64,000 nt of DNA from Flavobacteriales bacterium (lineage in GTDB: Bacteria; Bacteroidota; Bacteroidia; Flavobacteriales_F; PHOS-HE28): positions 1,023,672 through 1,087,671 of the forward strand of contig JADKAN010000002.1 in NCBI GenBank assembly GCA_016719225.1. The letters are read 5' to 3'. Of this stretch, positions 36,113 through 45,480 are shown in pieces. A program made the translations under genes and the position numbers. Each line of letters begins with the position of its first letter. Positions within the stretch are counted from its first letter, which is position 1. Below the pieces are notes generated by a model. It worked only from the letters and a program-made list of their open reading frames with translations, did no database searches and was not told the origin of the DNA.

Positions 36113-36551
36113 GTTCGAGATCGCGTTTGAGGTCCTTGGCTTTCAACGTCTCGCGCTTGTCGTAGGTCTTCTTGCCTTTCGCCAAGGCGATCTCCACTTT
36201 CACAATGCCGTTCTTGGCGAAGAACGAGCGGATCGGGACGATCGTCACTCCTTGATCCTTCAACTTGCGCTGCAACTTGCGCAGTTCAGCGCGGTGAAGC
36301 AGGAGCTTGCGGTCGCGGATGGGTTCGTGTGCGAAATTCTTGGCTTTCTCGAACGGCTGGATGCGCATGTTGCGCAGGTAAAGCTCGTTGCCGATGAAGG
36401 TGCAGAATGCCTCTGTAATGCTGGCATCCCCTAGACGCAGGCTCTTCACCTCACTGCCTACCAGCATAATGCCACACTCGTGCGTTTCTAGGAAGAAGTA
36501 CTCGAACGCCGCGCGGCGGTTCTTGATCTCGGGCATCACTGGGGCGGCCAT
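36102..36551 (-). CDS. smpB: SsrA-binding protein SmpB
   Basis: The 149-residue protein contains the SmpB landmarks NRRAAFEYFFLETHECGIML, GSEVKSLRLGDASI and the basic C-terminal tail KGKKTYDKRETLK, which enters the empty mRNA channel. It brings tmRNA to stalled ribosomes. The tmRNA gene is at 1037-1434 in this window. A CATCTTCG sequence four bases upstream of the ATG resembles the -7 box. The 3' end overlaps the GT39 gene. Confidence 0.96.
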   Translation of the reverse strand: MAAPVMPEIKNRRAAFEYFFLETHECGIMLVGSEVKSLRLGDASITEAFCTFIGNELYLRNMRIQPFEKAKNFAHEPIRDRKLLLHRAELRKLQRKLKDQGVTIVPIRSFFAKNGIVKVEIALAKGKKTYDKRETLKAKDLKRDLERGN

Positions 36552-36601
36552 GGCGCGAAGATGGGGACTGGAAGCGGCAAATAGCCGGATTTACAACCGG
36601 G

Positions 36602-37462
36602 CTAATGCGTTTCACCGCTTGGTTCCCCATTCACCCACGTGATCCCCTCTTCCTCGATCCGCACCTTGCGTTCCTTGTACAAGGCCCCCAACGCTCTCTT
36701 GAACGCTTTCTTGCTGATACCGAACACCCGGTAGACCTCCTCCGGCGAACTTTTGTCCGTCAGCGGTAGGAATCCCCCGTGCTGCTGAAGCCGTTTGGCC
36801 AAGAGTGCGGAGTTGGCATCGTTGTAGTGCTCATAGCCGATGGGCTGCAGGGCGATGTCCAGTTTGTTGTCGGCGCGAACGGTCTTCACGAAGCCTTTGA
36901 TCCGGTCACCGACCGAGATCGGCTTGAATACCTCGCTGGCATGGATGAGACCCTGATGCTTATGGTCCACGATCACCGACCAACCCATCTCACTGCGACC
37001 GAAGACCAGGAGTTCAACCTCATCGCCTTCCACGACGGTGAGTGCGGAATTATCCAAGCGCTTATCGATACGGGTGCTTCCGTAGAGCCGGTCAGTCTCT
37101 TCATCCAAGGCCATATAGGTGACGTACCACCGGCCATCCTCCAATTTGCGCTGCTGCTCCTTGAAGGGAACGAGCAGGTCCTTTTCCATTCCCCAGTCCA
37201 TGAACGCGCCCAAACGGTCCACAGCGTTGACGCGCAAACTCGCGAAACCGTCCAACAGGATCTTGGGTTCCAGCGTGGTGGCCACTTGCCGGTCCTCGGA
37301 ATCACGGTATACGAAAACGCTGATGGAGGTTCCTTGGTCGTGTTCGTCCGGCACGTACTTGTTCGGCAGTAATACCTCGTTCCCTTCGCCATCACCAAGG
37401 AAAAGCCCCACGCTGGTGTTGCGCAGTATGGTGAGTTCCTGTGTGCGGCCGGTGTGTATCAT
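36602..37462 (-). CDS. CvfB-family S1-like RNA-binding protein
   Basis: The 286-residue protein starts MIHTGRTQELTILRNTSVG and contains consecutive S1-type OB folds (for example GAFMDWGMEKDLLVPFKEQ). A C-terminal winged-helix region carries SSPEEVYRVFGISKKAFKRA and GALYKERKV. This order matches CvfB/YitL proteins, which bind RNA and affect virulence or translation in Firmicutes. The role here is not known. A TAACTTTC box lies five bases before the ATG. Confidence 0.9.
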   Translation of the reverse strand: MIHTGRTQELTILRNTSVGLFLGDGEGNEVLLPNKYVPDEHDQGTSISVFVYRDSEDRQVATTLEPKILLDGFASLRVNAVDRLGAFMDWGMEKDLLVPFKEQQRKLEDGRWYVTYMALDEETDRLYGSTRIDKRLDNSALTVVEGDEVELLVFGRSEMGWSVIVDHKHQGLIHASEVFKPISVGDRIKGFVKTVRADNKLDIALQPIGYEHYNDANSALLAKRLQQHGGFLPLTDKSSPEEVYRVFGISKKAFKRALGALYKERKVRIEEEGITWVNGEPSGETH

Positions 37463-37492
37463 CCGGCGAAAGTTAGGCCGTTCATTGGTGGT

Positions 37493-37792
37493 CTACTTGA
37501 TGAAGTGGAACACCAGCATTAGGATGATCGCCGCGATGCCGAGCAGCGATGCGATGAAAAAGTAGTCGGCGAATTTCTCCATTTGTTGTTCCCGCTTGGG
37601 ATGGAGCGTCCGGATGGAGACGTAGGAGAATAAGGTCGAGATGGCCAACATCAGTGCGATCACGGAGGTGAATTCGTCGATCAGGGTGGATTCGGCGGAA
37701 TTCGAAACGTGCAGCGAAGTGATCACGAACAGACAAAATCCGAGTAGGTTGGCAGAGGTGCCGAGGATGTGTTCCGAAGTGCTCTTCTCCAT
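37493..37792 (-). CDS. Small membrane protein, unknown
   Basis: The 99-residue protein has three hydrophobic helices (about residues 10-30, 40-62 and 78-98) and a basic connector (RTLHPKREQQMEKF). No family is recognised. A TAATTTCG box lies ten bases upstream of the start, supporting an independent gene. Confidence 0.65.
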   Translation of the reverse strand: MEKSTSEHILGTSANLLGFCLFVITSLHVSNSAESTLIDEFTSVIALMLAISTLFSYVSIRTLHPKREQQMEKFADYFFIASLLGIAAIILMLVFHFIK

Positions 37793-37855
37793 GTTGCGGG
37801 GACGAAATTAGATCCGGTCCGATCCCCGGTTTCTTTCTACAAAAAAGGGTTCCTG

Positions 37856-38419
37856 CTAAAGTGGACATTTCGTCCCTCGCATAGGGCCGTGATGGATCGA
37901 TCTTATCATGCTACAGATCCGTATGGCAACATCGTGGCCGGTGTAAAAGTCATGACCGCCGTTCTCCATGAGCGGCGGATCGAGCTTCAACTTTTCGAAC
38001 CAAGAAGGCTTAGGATGGAACGGGTCAACCTTACCGTAGAACAATTGGACCCGGCAGTCCGGTTTTTCGGTTTGAAGCCTGAGCCTGGTGGAAGAGATCG
38101 CATACAAGTGGCCGATATGCATTCCTTTCGATCCCGCTTTCCAAGCAATGGATCCTCCCATGCTGAAGGCCAGGATATCAACCTTTCCAAGTTCCATTTT
38201 TGACAGCTTATCTGCCGCGGTATCGACCCCACCAGCGATGAAGGCCGCATGGATATCATCTTCAGCGGCATCCGCCACACGCACGTCCCCCAAAGCACAA
38301 CTGTCATACAGCTGAATGGTGAAAATGGGATCGAGCAATGCAACATATTGCTTGATCCACTCGCAGCGATCTAGGCCGAACATATCGGATAGGATCAGCA
38401 ACTTTGGTCGCATGTTCAT
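37856..38419 (-). CDS. Alpha/beta-hydrolase-like protein
   Basis: Starting at 38419 (MNMRPKLLILSDMFGLDRCE), the protein has 187 residues. The nucleophile elbow is AFSMGGS near residue 85, and a likely catalytic His lies in NGGHDF near the end. Strand-helix alternation fits a small alpha/beta hydrolase. An upstream open extension to 38470 overlaps the next gene and is not needed. The substrate is unknown. Confidence 0.7.
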   Translation of the reverse strand: MNMRPKLLILSDMFGLDRCEWIKQYVALLDPIFTIQLYDSCALGDVRVADAAEDDIHAAFIAGGVDTAADKLSKMELGKVDILAFSMGGSIAWKAGSKGMHIGHLYAISSTRLRLQTEKPDCRVQLFYGKVDPFHPKPSWFEKLKLDPPLMENGGHDFYTGHDVAIRICSMIRSIHHGPMRGTKCPL

Positions 38420-38463
38420 ACTTGAGTAAGGCAGTGGAGTTGTTCTTATCCTCTTGCGGTCCT

Positions 38464-40176
38464 CTACCATCCGCCGCCACCACCACCGCCGCCACCGCCG
38501 CCGGAGAACCCGCCACCGCCGGAACCTCCGCTGCTGGAAGGCGGCGTGCTCGAGGAACTGACACTGCTGGAGAACGAGTTGTTGATGTTATGCGAGAACA
38601 TGCCATAGTTCATGATCGAGCCGCTGTACCAACCCGGATGGTAGCTCTTATCGATCAAGGCCTTGCTGATCGTGTCCTGGAAGCGGTCGCCCCAGATCTT
38701 CTCCACCTTGAACGCGATGGCATAGGGGAGGTACTTCTCGAACACCTCGGGCGTCATAGTGGGCGGGTTGAAATGCTGGATCTGCTTTTCCTCCGCGGCG
38801 CCCAAGTACATCTTGAACCCCAGCAACCGCGACCGCAAGGCCAGTTTCTCAAGGCTGGGCTTTTTAATGAGATGGATGTAGACCAGGAAAAGGATGAAGT
38901 TCACAACAACGAAAGTGATCATGTACAGCACATCGTATTCGTCCCAATACGCACTGCGGATGAAGTAGATGACCGCCGCGCAGGTAATGACGGTGAGGAT
39001 CGGGATCAGCCAGAATTGCACGTTGTTGCCCTTGTGTAGAAAGGCGTTCCATTGCGACACGAGCGAGGACTTGAACGCTGTGGCCATGTTCTGAACGCGC
39101 GGGTCATACGTGCCGGTGAAGTCAAAGCTTTTCTGCCCGGTGTTGAACATGCGGCCATAGAGCTCTTGTTCCTCCTTGGGTAGCCCAGCAGCTTCCTTCA
39201 ACTTCACGATGGAATAGGTCTCCTTGGTGATCAGGCCCAGCAACTGTTCCTCCTTTGCCTCATCGATCCGTATCAAGCCCTTCACGGCCAGGTCGATCAT
39301 CGCAGGCGTGATCACGGTGTTCTCGAAACTCCCCCGCATCACCATCCCTACCGATGCCGGTGACAGGGCATCCGGTGGCTCGAAGAGCGGGATCACCGTC
39401 GGCATGTCAGGGTCCCGGCCGAAGCGGACCCAAGTCACGAAGTAGTACAGCAGGAGCAGCAGCGTGATGATACCGCCGATGATCGGCACGGCGTTCTGCT
39501 CGAAAAAAGTAGGTGGTGGTGGTTCTGCCACCACGCCCTTCTGGAAACCTACGGCCACCGTCAAGCCTTCGTAGGCCTGCAAGGAGCGCCCTTGGAAATT
39601 GACGGTATGCCCATCAAGTATCGAATCCGTGCAAGCGCTTTCCGTGGATCCGTATTCCCCCGTGTAGCAGGCGGTCTGCTTCACTTGGGCTGTCCCGGGC
39701 AAATGGATGCTCGCCGAAATGCTGTCGATCGGGAAATCCCAACCGTTGCCGCAGACGTTCCAATAGATCTCATCGTATTCGGGGAAGAAGCCGATCTGGC
39801 CCTTGGTGGTATAGGTGATCCGGTAACGATAATCCCCCGGTTGGAGCAAGGTGTTCTTGTCGCCTACGTAGAGCACGAGATCACCGCCTTCCGTTACGGT
39901 GTGGTACGGTGCGGTGGCGCCGTTCTGTAGCACAGCGATGATGGCGTACTGTACTTCGATCTCCCTGCCGTTGTGATCCACGAATGAACCTGGGAGATTC
40001 CGCACGATCCCACGCTTGAACTCAATGCCTTCCACATGCGCGTTGATGTCCTCCGTCACCGTCAACCGGCCATCGGGCGCGACCGTCAGGTCCGTGTGGA
40101 ACGAATTGATCTTCTCGGTCTGGCCAAAAGCCGACAGCACACCTAGCGAGAAGGCCAGCAGCAGCCAGCACCTCAT
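38464..40176 (-). CDS. DUF2207 domain membrane protein
   Basis: The 570-residue protein has a signal peptide (MRCWLLLAFSLGVLSAFGQ) and a DUF2207 beta-rich domain to about residue 220 (LTVTEDINAHVEGIEFKRGI). Membrane helices lie near 235-255, 390-410 and 415-435. The tail is very glycine-rich. In many bacteria DUF2207 proteins are encoded beside LemA, as here, where the lemA-like stop and this ATG share one base. The function is unknown. Confidence 0.88.
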   Translation of the reverse strand: MRCWLLLAFSLGVLSAFGQTEKINSFHTDLTVAPDGRLTVTEDINAHVEGIEFKRGIVRNLPGSFVDHNGREIEVQYAIIAVLQNGATAPYHTVTEGGDLVLYVGDKNTLLQPGDYRYRITYTTKGQIGFFPEYDEIYWNVCGNGWDFPIDSISASIHLPGTAQVKQTACYTGEYGSTESACTDSILDGHTVNFQGRSLQAYEGLTVAVGFQKGVVAEPPPPTFFEQNAVPIIGGIITLLLLLYYFVTWVRFGRDPDMPTVIPLFEPPDALSPASVGMVMRGSFENTVITPAMIDLAVKGLIRIDEAKEEQLLGLITKETYSIVKLKEAAGLPKEEQELYGRMFNTGQKSFDFTGTYDPRVQNMATAFKSSLVSQWNAFLHKGNNVQFWLIPILTVITCAAVIYFIRSAYWDEYDVLYMITFVVVNFILFLVYIHLIKKPSLEKLALRSRLLGFKMYLGAAEEKQIQHFNPPTMTPEVFEKYLPYAIAFKVEKIWGDRFQDTISKALIDKSYHPGWYSGSIMNYGMFSHNINNSFSSSVSSSSTPPSSSGGSGGGGFSGGGGGGGGGGGW

Positions 40177-40733
40177 CAGGAGAACTTGACCTGTGGAGCC
40201 TGTTTCTGCGCTTGGTCGTCCAGTTCGAAGAACGCGGACTTGGTGAAGCCGAACGAATTGGCGATCACGTTGCTCGGGAATGTTTCGATCAATGTGTTCT
40301 GATCGCGCACATTGCCGTTGTAGTAGCGCCGCGATTTTTCGATATCGCCTTCCACCTCGGAGAGCTTCTGTTGAAGGTCCAGGAAGTTGACGTTCGCCTT
40401 CAGGTCCGGATAGCGTTCCGCCACGGCCATGAGGTTCACCAGCGAGCCTTTCAGTGCATTCTCAGCGGCCTGTTGGCCTTCCACCGTGGTGGCCTGCTGT
40501 GCCGCGGCCCGTGCGCGGGTCACGTTCTCGAACGTCTCCTTCTCATGAGTGGCATAGCCTTTCACCGTTTCCACCAGGTTGGGGATCAGGTCGTAGCGCT
40601 TCTTCAACTGAACATCGATCCCGCTCCACGCCTCGGCCACCAGGTTCTTCAGCTTTACCAGCCGGTTATAGATCCCGATGGCATAGAAGGCCACAAGTAG
40701 GATCACGACGACGATCACGGCTACGGCTATCAT
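40176..40733 (-). CDS. lemA: LemA family protein
   Basis: The start at 40733 gives an N-terminal helix (MIAVAVIVVVILLVAFYAIG) followed by the LemA core: IYNRLVKLKNLVAEAWSGID, VQLKKRYDLIPNLVETVKGY and YPDLKANVNFLDLQQKLSE. It is 185 residues long. It is an anchored helical-bundle protein of unknown molecular role, translationally coupled to the DUF2207 gene. A TATATTCG box lies 27 bases upstream. Confidence 0.93.
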   Translation of the reverse strand: MIAVAVIVVVILLVAFYAIGIYNRLVKLKNLVAEAWSGIDVQLKKRYDLIPNLVETVKGYATHEKETFENVTRARAAAQQATTVEGQQAAENALKGSLVNLMAVAERYPDLKANVNFLDLQQKLSEVEGDIEKSRRYYNGNVRDQNTLIETFPSNVIANSFGFTKSAFFELDDQAQKQAPQVKFS

Positions 40734-40814
40734 GCGGTGGTTTTTTTGGTGGAACGGCGTCGAATATAGGACCACGGATCCAAGTCGCCGCCGCATGGGA
40801 CAGTGCGCAGCGCT

Positions 40815-42131
40815 CTACTTTCTCGTCATCAGGTATTTCGCCACCGCCTCATACGCCGGCAAGGAGTACGCATCATTGGCGCTGTTGGCGGCCACGGGGT
40901 GCGAGGCCAAGCGCACGATCACCATTTCCGCCGTGGGGTCGATGTAGATCGTTTGGCCATAGACGCCACGCGCCGTGAATGCCCGGTGCTCATTCTCGGT
41001 GATCCACCACATGTCCCGGTAACTCCAGCCTTTCAGCTCCGGATGGCCCGACTTTGCGAAGGCCTCCTTACTGCCGCCCTTTTCAATGTCGGCCACAGCT
41101 TGGTCCGGGATCAGCTGTTCGCCGTTCCACTTTCCCTTGTTCCGTATCAGTTCCCCGAACCGGGCCAGGTCCCGTAGCCCCGCGTTGAAGCCGCCGCCGG
41201 CAAAGGGAGTGCCCAGCCCGTCCACTTGGTAAAAAGCCGATTGCTCCATGCCGATCTTGCTCCAGATCCGCTCCGATAGCAACGTCGCCACGGACTTGCC
41301 GGTGACGCGCGCAATGATCCAACCCAGCGCATCCGCGTTCACCGTCTTGTAGCCGAACGCCTCGCCATGTTCGCCTTGTTTTTTCACAGTCTCCAAATAG
41401 GCGTAGTAGCCGATCGGACCCGTGCTGTTCGGAGGGCATGCCATGGGATTGCCCGCCTCGGAAAAGGCCCAGACCTCCGCCTTCGGGTCCGCGTAGTCCT
41501 CGCTGTATTGCAGTGCCGTGGTCATGTCCATCACCTGCCGCACCGTAGCATCACCGAATGCGGATTGCGCGAGCTCCGGTACATACGCACTCACCTTCTT
41601 GTTCGCGTCCAGCGTTCCTTCAGCCACCAGCATGGAAGCCAACGTGCCGGTGAACGACTTCGTGAGCGACATCACCGCATGCACCCGCTCCTCGTTCAGC
41701 GCACCGAAATAGCGCTCATACACCACCTGACCTTTGTGCAGGACGATGATCCCGTCCGTGTAGTTCTTCCAGAGCGAGGCGTTCCAGGTCATTTCGCTCT
41801 TTTCGCCCCAAGGCTGGAAACGGAGGGAGTCGATCCGCGGATCCAGTTGGTAGGGCAGGGGCTGAGGTGCTTGCAGCCCTCGGGAAACATCCACGGTGGG
41901 CAGCAGCTCCCGCATGTGTACAACACCCCAGCGCAATGCGGGGAACTGAAAGAACGAACCATCCACCGCGCTCAGCACCTTGTCCTTCGGCGGGGGAAAG
42001 CCCTGCATCCAACCAAGCTTCACCGGGTCGCTTTCTTGCGCGGAAAGGAAGGCATCCTGCTTTTGCGCCATGGCGCTCAAGGAGACCAGGAAAAGGGAGC
42101 AGGAGGTTATGGATATGCTGGATCGCGCCAT
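40815..42131 (-). CDS. Serine beta-lactamase-family hydrolase
   Basis: The start at 42131 gives a signal peptide (MARSSISITSCSLFLVSLSA, cut after MAQ). The class C/esterase-like active site SLTK is at about residue 155, and a Tyr-x-Asn-like triad member lies in GYKTVNADALGW. The 438-residue product resembles the broad beta-lactamase/6-aminohexanoate-hydrolase family (PF00144). It is probably a periplasmic esterase or peptidase; antibiotic resistance should not be inferred. Confidence 0.88.
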   Translation of the reverse strand: MARSSISITSCSLFLVSLSAMAQKQDAFLSAQESDPVKLGWMQGFPPPKDKVLSAVDGSFFQFPALRWGVVHMRELLPTVDVSRGLQAPQPLPYQLDPRIDSLRFQPWGEKSEMTWNASLWKNYTDGIIVLHKGQVVYERYFGALNEERVHAVMSLTKSFTGTLASMLVAEGTLDANKKVSAYVPELAQSAFGDATVRQVMDMTTALQYSEDYADPKAEVWAFSEAGNPMACPPNSTGPIGYYAYLETVKKQGEHGEAFGYKTVNADALGWIIARVTGKSVATLLSERIWSKIGMEQSAFYQVDGLGTPFAGGGFNAGLRDLARFGELIRNKGKWNGEQLIPDQAVADIEKGGSKEAFAKSGHPELKGWSYRDMWWITENEHRAFTARGVYGQTIYIDPTAEMVIVRLASHPVAANSANDAYSLPAYEAVAKYLMTRK

Positions 42132-42202
42132 TAAGCGAATATACAAATGGTGAACCTTGAGCCTCCATCTCCACCATGGAGATGGAATTAGGGACAATGC
42201 AT

Positions 42203-43486
42203 TCAAGCCAGCACATTGTAAAATCCCCAGTACACGAACAGCACGATCATCGCCACATAGGCCGTGCTGTTCAGGATGAGCATCCATTTGGATGCGCCGT
42301 GCCATGCCTTCTCCTTCAACACTTTCCGGTTGAGCAGGAGTAGTGGGATGAGAGCGATCAGGATCACGAACGGGAGGTATCCCGCAAGGGTCATCAACGT
42401 GGATCCGGGGTCACGGTATGGGGAAGGGAAAAAGTAGATGCCCATCTCCGTCGCCAACTGTAGAACGTAATACGTCATGGCCAAGCCCAGTGCAGCCAGC
42501 ATCCATTTGTACCCAGCGTAAGGCGCCTTTCTGTTGCGGAAATAGCTGAGCGGGAAGTAGACCGCCGAAAGCAGGAACAGGAACAGACAGAAGCGCAGGA
42601 AACCATCCAAGGCGGAACTGTTCAACGGGGTCTTGAAACCCAGTAGTTGCTGGTATTCCTTATTCGGCGGGAACAAGGTGGGTATTTCAACCACGTGGTC
42701 CCCTTGCGCAAGTTCCGCGGCCAAGTTGAAGTGGACGCGGTGCGTGTAGTCATGATAGAAGTACAGATCCACATGGCCCTTCTCCAAGTCCCAGATCGAT
42801 GTCAGCAAGGTGCCGTCGCCGTGCTTCGCGCGGCAGACGTGCATAGTGTCTGAAAGCGCGGTGCAGAAGGCAAGCGACGTATCGATCTTGTGCTGCAGGA
42901 ACGCCGTCCCGTTGATGTAGCGTTGCTGCGTGATGCTATGGAAGTCGCTGACCGTCGAAGGGCAGAAATTCGCGATCACATAGGAGGCCTCCTCGCCGAG
43001 GGTCAAAGTGTACGGCTCCACGATCAAGTACTTTCCTGAGCGGTCGGTGTAGAGGAACACGTCGTTGCTGAGCACGCTGTGGTCGTATTGCTCGATGTAG
43101 GCTTTTACCTCTTCCACCGTTCTGCACGCATGCAGGATGTCCTTCAGGTATTGCACCCGCCCGGGTATCGGCTTCTTGCCCACACCGGGTGCGCCATTGT
43201 CAGGGGTGTGTGTGGCGAGGGTACCGAATGAAAGCCCGTACACATTCATGCCGGCCTGAGGGGAGAACCCTGCCGCACCCATGTCGTTCGCGCCAGTGAA
43301 GGCCGCCCCATGACCCGTTGTCTCGAACCAGATACGCGGGTGCTCGAACCATGTATCGTAGTTCATGCCGAAGCGCGTGGAAGGCCCCACCGTGACCTTG
43401 TATGCGCTGCACGGAAGAGTCCGGTCAACGCACAAAAGCAACGTCACCGCGAGCAGCGATACCTTGATGATGGTGGATCTGTTCAT
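42203..43486 (-). CDS. Ntn-hydrolase-like (C45/penicillin-acylase type) domain fused to a membrane domain
   Basis: After a signal peptide ending LPC the chain begins CSAYKVTVGPSTRFGMNYD. A Cys at the new N-terminus is the catalytic nucleophile in linear amide hydrolases and C45 peptidases. The catalytic-like domain runs to about residue 280. Residues 300-427 contain four predicted membrane helices. It may cleave an amide bond in the periplasm while tethered to the membrane. The pairing with a polytopic C-terminus is unusual. Confidence 0.7.
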   Translation of the reverse strand: MNRSTIIKVSLLAVTLLLCVDRTLPCSAYKVTVGPSTRFGMNYDTWFEHPRIWFETTGHGAAFTGANDMGAAGFSPQAGMNVYGLSFGTLATHTPDNGAPGVGKKPIPGRVQYLKDILHACRTVEEVKAYIEQYDHSVLSNDVFLYTDRSGKYLIVEPYTLTLGEEASYVIANFCPSTVSDFHSITQQRYINGTAFLQHKIDTSLAFCTALSDTMHVCRAKHGDGTLLTSIWDLEKGHVDLYFYHDYTHRVHFNLAAELAQGDHVVEIPTLFPPNKEYQQLLGFKTPLNSSALDGFLRFCLFLFLLSAVYFPLSYFRNRKAPYAGYKWMLAALGLAMTYYVLQLATEMGIYFFPSPYRDPGSTLMTLAGYLPFVILIALIPLLLLNRKVLKEKAWHGASKWMLILNSTAYVAMIVLFVYWGFYNVLA

Positions 43487-43618
43487 GGAATGTGTGAGGA
43501 ACTCTTATCCAACGGGATCAGGAAGGAAAGCGTATCGAAGAGCCTTCTTTATCGGAACACGTGAGCCCTCGGTCGCCGTTCGTTTTGCACGGCCCAACTT
43601 CTCCGGCCGTTCAAATGC

Positions 43619-44158
43619 TCAATAGGTTATTCCGATGAGTTTGGCGATCGCTCCAAGAAGTTTGATAGCCGCATCGGGTGGACTTTTGGCGATGATCTCA
43701 TTCCGATAGTTGTTCATGAGCACGCTCATGTAGAGCTTGCTATTCAAGTTCATGGTGAATTCTTTGGTCCTGTTTTCCGTGACCTTATCCAACACCTTGC
43801 ACACGTCCTCAAAATAGTACTCCATTCGGAGGGCCGGCTGGTGCGTATTATACACTGCTGCGCTATGCGCCGTCGGGTTCCTGAAGCCGTGTGTCACCCC
43901 TTTCGGAACAGTGAGCTTATCGCCTTTTTTCGCGAGGGACCATCTGTCCTTCACGAAGAATTCCATTTCACCCTCTAACAGCTCATATGTTTCGATAGCA
44001 TGCGGGTGGGTATGCAATAAAGGGTCTTTAATGTTGCACAGGGGGAGCACTTCCCAATGCAGGTCCAAGGATCGTCCACCGGTGTCCGAAGATGCCTTCA
44101 GGACCGTGAAATTCATACCAATGGGGGTCATGTTTAGCACTTGGTCCTTTGTAGCCAT
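43619..44158 (-). CDS. Cupin-domain protein
   Basis: The 179-residue protein has the cupin motif HTHPHAIETYELLEGEMEFF and the second motif VPKGVTHGFRNP, giving a metal-binding beta-barrel. The C-terminal 60 residues are helical. No signal peptide is present. The enzymatic role is unknown; it may be a sugar isomerase or a binding protein. Confidence 0.8.
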   Translation of the reverse strand: MATKDQVLNMTPIGMNFTVLKASSDTGGRSLDLHWEVLPLCNIKDPLLHTHPHAIETYELLEGEMEFFVKDRWSLAKKGDKLTVPKGVTHGFRNPTAHSAAVYNTHQPALRMEYYFEDVCKVLDKVTENRTKEFTMNLNSKLYMSVLMNNYRNEIIAKSPPDAAIKLLGAIAKLIGITY

Positions 44159-44250
44159 GGTCGATCAACTATTACAGATCAAAAGCTGGTTTTAGTTCGA
44201 AGTCAGGTCCGTACGCGGATCCAACGGTGATGCCTTGGAATTGCGGTGAA

Positions 44251-44736
44251 CTACTCGCTCTTGTCCGGCTCCCAGAGCTCCACCTTGTTCCCTTCCGGAT
44301 CCAGGATGTGGACGAACTTCCCGTAGTCGGATGCCTCGATGGTGTCCACGATGGTCACGCCTTCCTTCTTCAGTTGCTCCACCAATCCTTCCAAGTTCTC
44401 CACCCGGTAGTTGATCATAAAGTCCTTGGTGGAAGGTTCAAAGTAGGTGGTCTTCTCGGCGAAGGTGCTCCATTGCGTAACGCCCTTTTTTGTCGGGTCG
44501 GCATCGTCCCTCCACTCAAAGCTGGCCCCGTACTGGCCAGCGTCAATGCCCAAGTGGGTGTTGTACCACGCATTCATCTGCTTGGGGTCTTTGCACTTGA
44601 AGAAGACGCCGCCGATGCCGGTTACTTTTTTCATCGTTGCCTGGTCGTTGGGTTTTTCAGTGGTAGCTGTTCTGGATGCGAAGCCGAGACCGAAAGTGGC
44701 CGCGAAAGCCAGTGTGATCAAAAGTGTGCTTTTCAT
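44251..44736 (-). CDS. Exported VOC/glyoxalase-family protein
   Basis: The 161-residue protein has an N-terminal signal-like helix (MKSTLLITLAFAATFGLGFA). The VOC fold follows, with ITGIGGVFFKCKDPKQMNAW-like start and ILDPEGNKVELWEPDKSE end, where the Glu is a usual metal ligand. The function is unknown within the vicinal-oxygen-chelate superfamily. Confidence 0.83.
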   Translation of the reverse strand: MKSTLLITLAFAATFGLGFASRTATTEKPNDQATMKKVTGIGGVFFKCKDPKQMNAWYNTHLGIDAGQYGASFEWRDDADPTKKGVTQWSTFAEKTTYFEPSTKDFMINYRVENLEGLVEQLKKEGVTIVDTIEASDYGKFVHILDPEGNKVELWEPDKSE

Positions 44737-44773
44737 GTGTGGATCGATCGTTCAGCTGGATACAGGAAGCTCT

Positions 44774-44950
44774 TTATTTCTTCCGGATCCGGGTATAGGC
44801 CAGGAACACAACGCCGAGCGCAATGAAAGCTGGTCCTAAAGTGGTGAACACAGGACGATGGGTGCTTAGACCTACGGCCAAGAAGGTCACTCCGCAACCG
44901 GTGAAGAGCACGCCAAGTGCCTGCAGCTGTTTTGCCTTTTTCTCTTCCAT
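44774..44950 (-). CDS. Small two-helix membrane protein
   Basis: This 58-residue frame (MEEKKAKQLQALGVLFTGCG to AYTRIRKK) contains two hydrophobic helices separated by LSTHRPVF. It starts nine bases after the stop of the PH-like gene on the same strand, so it is probably its operon partner. No family is recognised. Confidence 0.6.
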   Translation of the reverse strand: MEEKKAKQLQALGVLFTGCGVTFLAVGLSTHRPVFTTLGPAFIALGVVFLAYTRIRKK

Positions 44951-44959
44951 CCTGTGCGC

Positions 44960-45241
44960 TCAGATCTTCTCCAGCACCATGGCCTTCATCCGCAATACCT
45001 CCGCCTTGGTGAAGCCGTGCGCACGGATGTTCCCCTCGCCGGTGGTGTTGATGATGATGGTGGAGTAACCCACCAGCGGACAGTCGATGTCCACGGAGGA
45101 GATCCGGCTGAAGGGTATCGTCTTCTCATTGCCGCTGAAGAGGCTGGGCACTTTCAGTGTGACCCCTTGTTGGTCAATGATCACCTTCGAGGGAAAGACG
45201 CGGTTGCCTTCCGCAAGACGTGCAGCGATGAATGTTTCCAT
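44960..45241 (-). CDS. Small PH-like domain protein
   Basis: Using the ATG at 45241 (METFIAARLAEGNRVFPSKV), the protein has 93 residues. The pattern VTLKVPSLFSGNEKTIPFSR then ISSVDIDCPLVGYSTIIIN resembles bacterial PH-like (bPH_2) domains. The function is unknown. The longer frame to 45304 is not supported. Confidence 0.65.
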   Translation of the reverse strand: METFIAARLAEGNRVFPSKVIIDQQGVTLKVPSLFSGNEKTIPFSRISSVDIDCPLVGYSTIIINTTGEGNIRAHGFTKAEVLRMKAMVLEKI

Positions 45242-45480
45242 GGTGATGCAAGGTAGATCCGGATGAGCTATTGAACACCTCCGCAGGTGGGACGAACGCA
45301 TCAAAATAGTGCGTCATTCGGAGGCGCGATGATCGCGCCTGACGGCGCTCATGTCTCTTAGGAACCACGGATGCACACGGATGGACACGGATAAGAACTG
45401 CTGGTATCCGTGCCCATGGGGAATTCAATAGGGGGCGGTTGGCGATCTGGCGTGGAGCGTGCCTTTGACAGAACAGGCTC

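Noticed and set aside
40815..42131. Antibiotic-resistance beta-lactamase
   Set aside because: The PF00144 family is dominated by esterases and peptidases; the fold and SxxK alone do not support resistance.
45355..45400. Short tandem of acggatg/cacggatgg between the PH-like gene and rlmF
   Set aside because: Only two or three imperfect units are present, with no symmetry or flanking duplication, so it is not called as a functional repeat.
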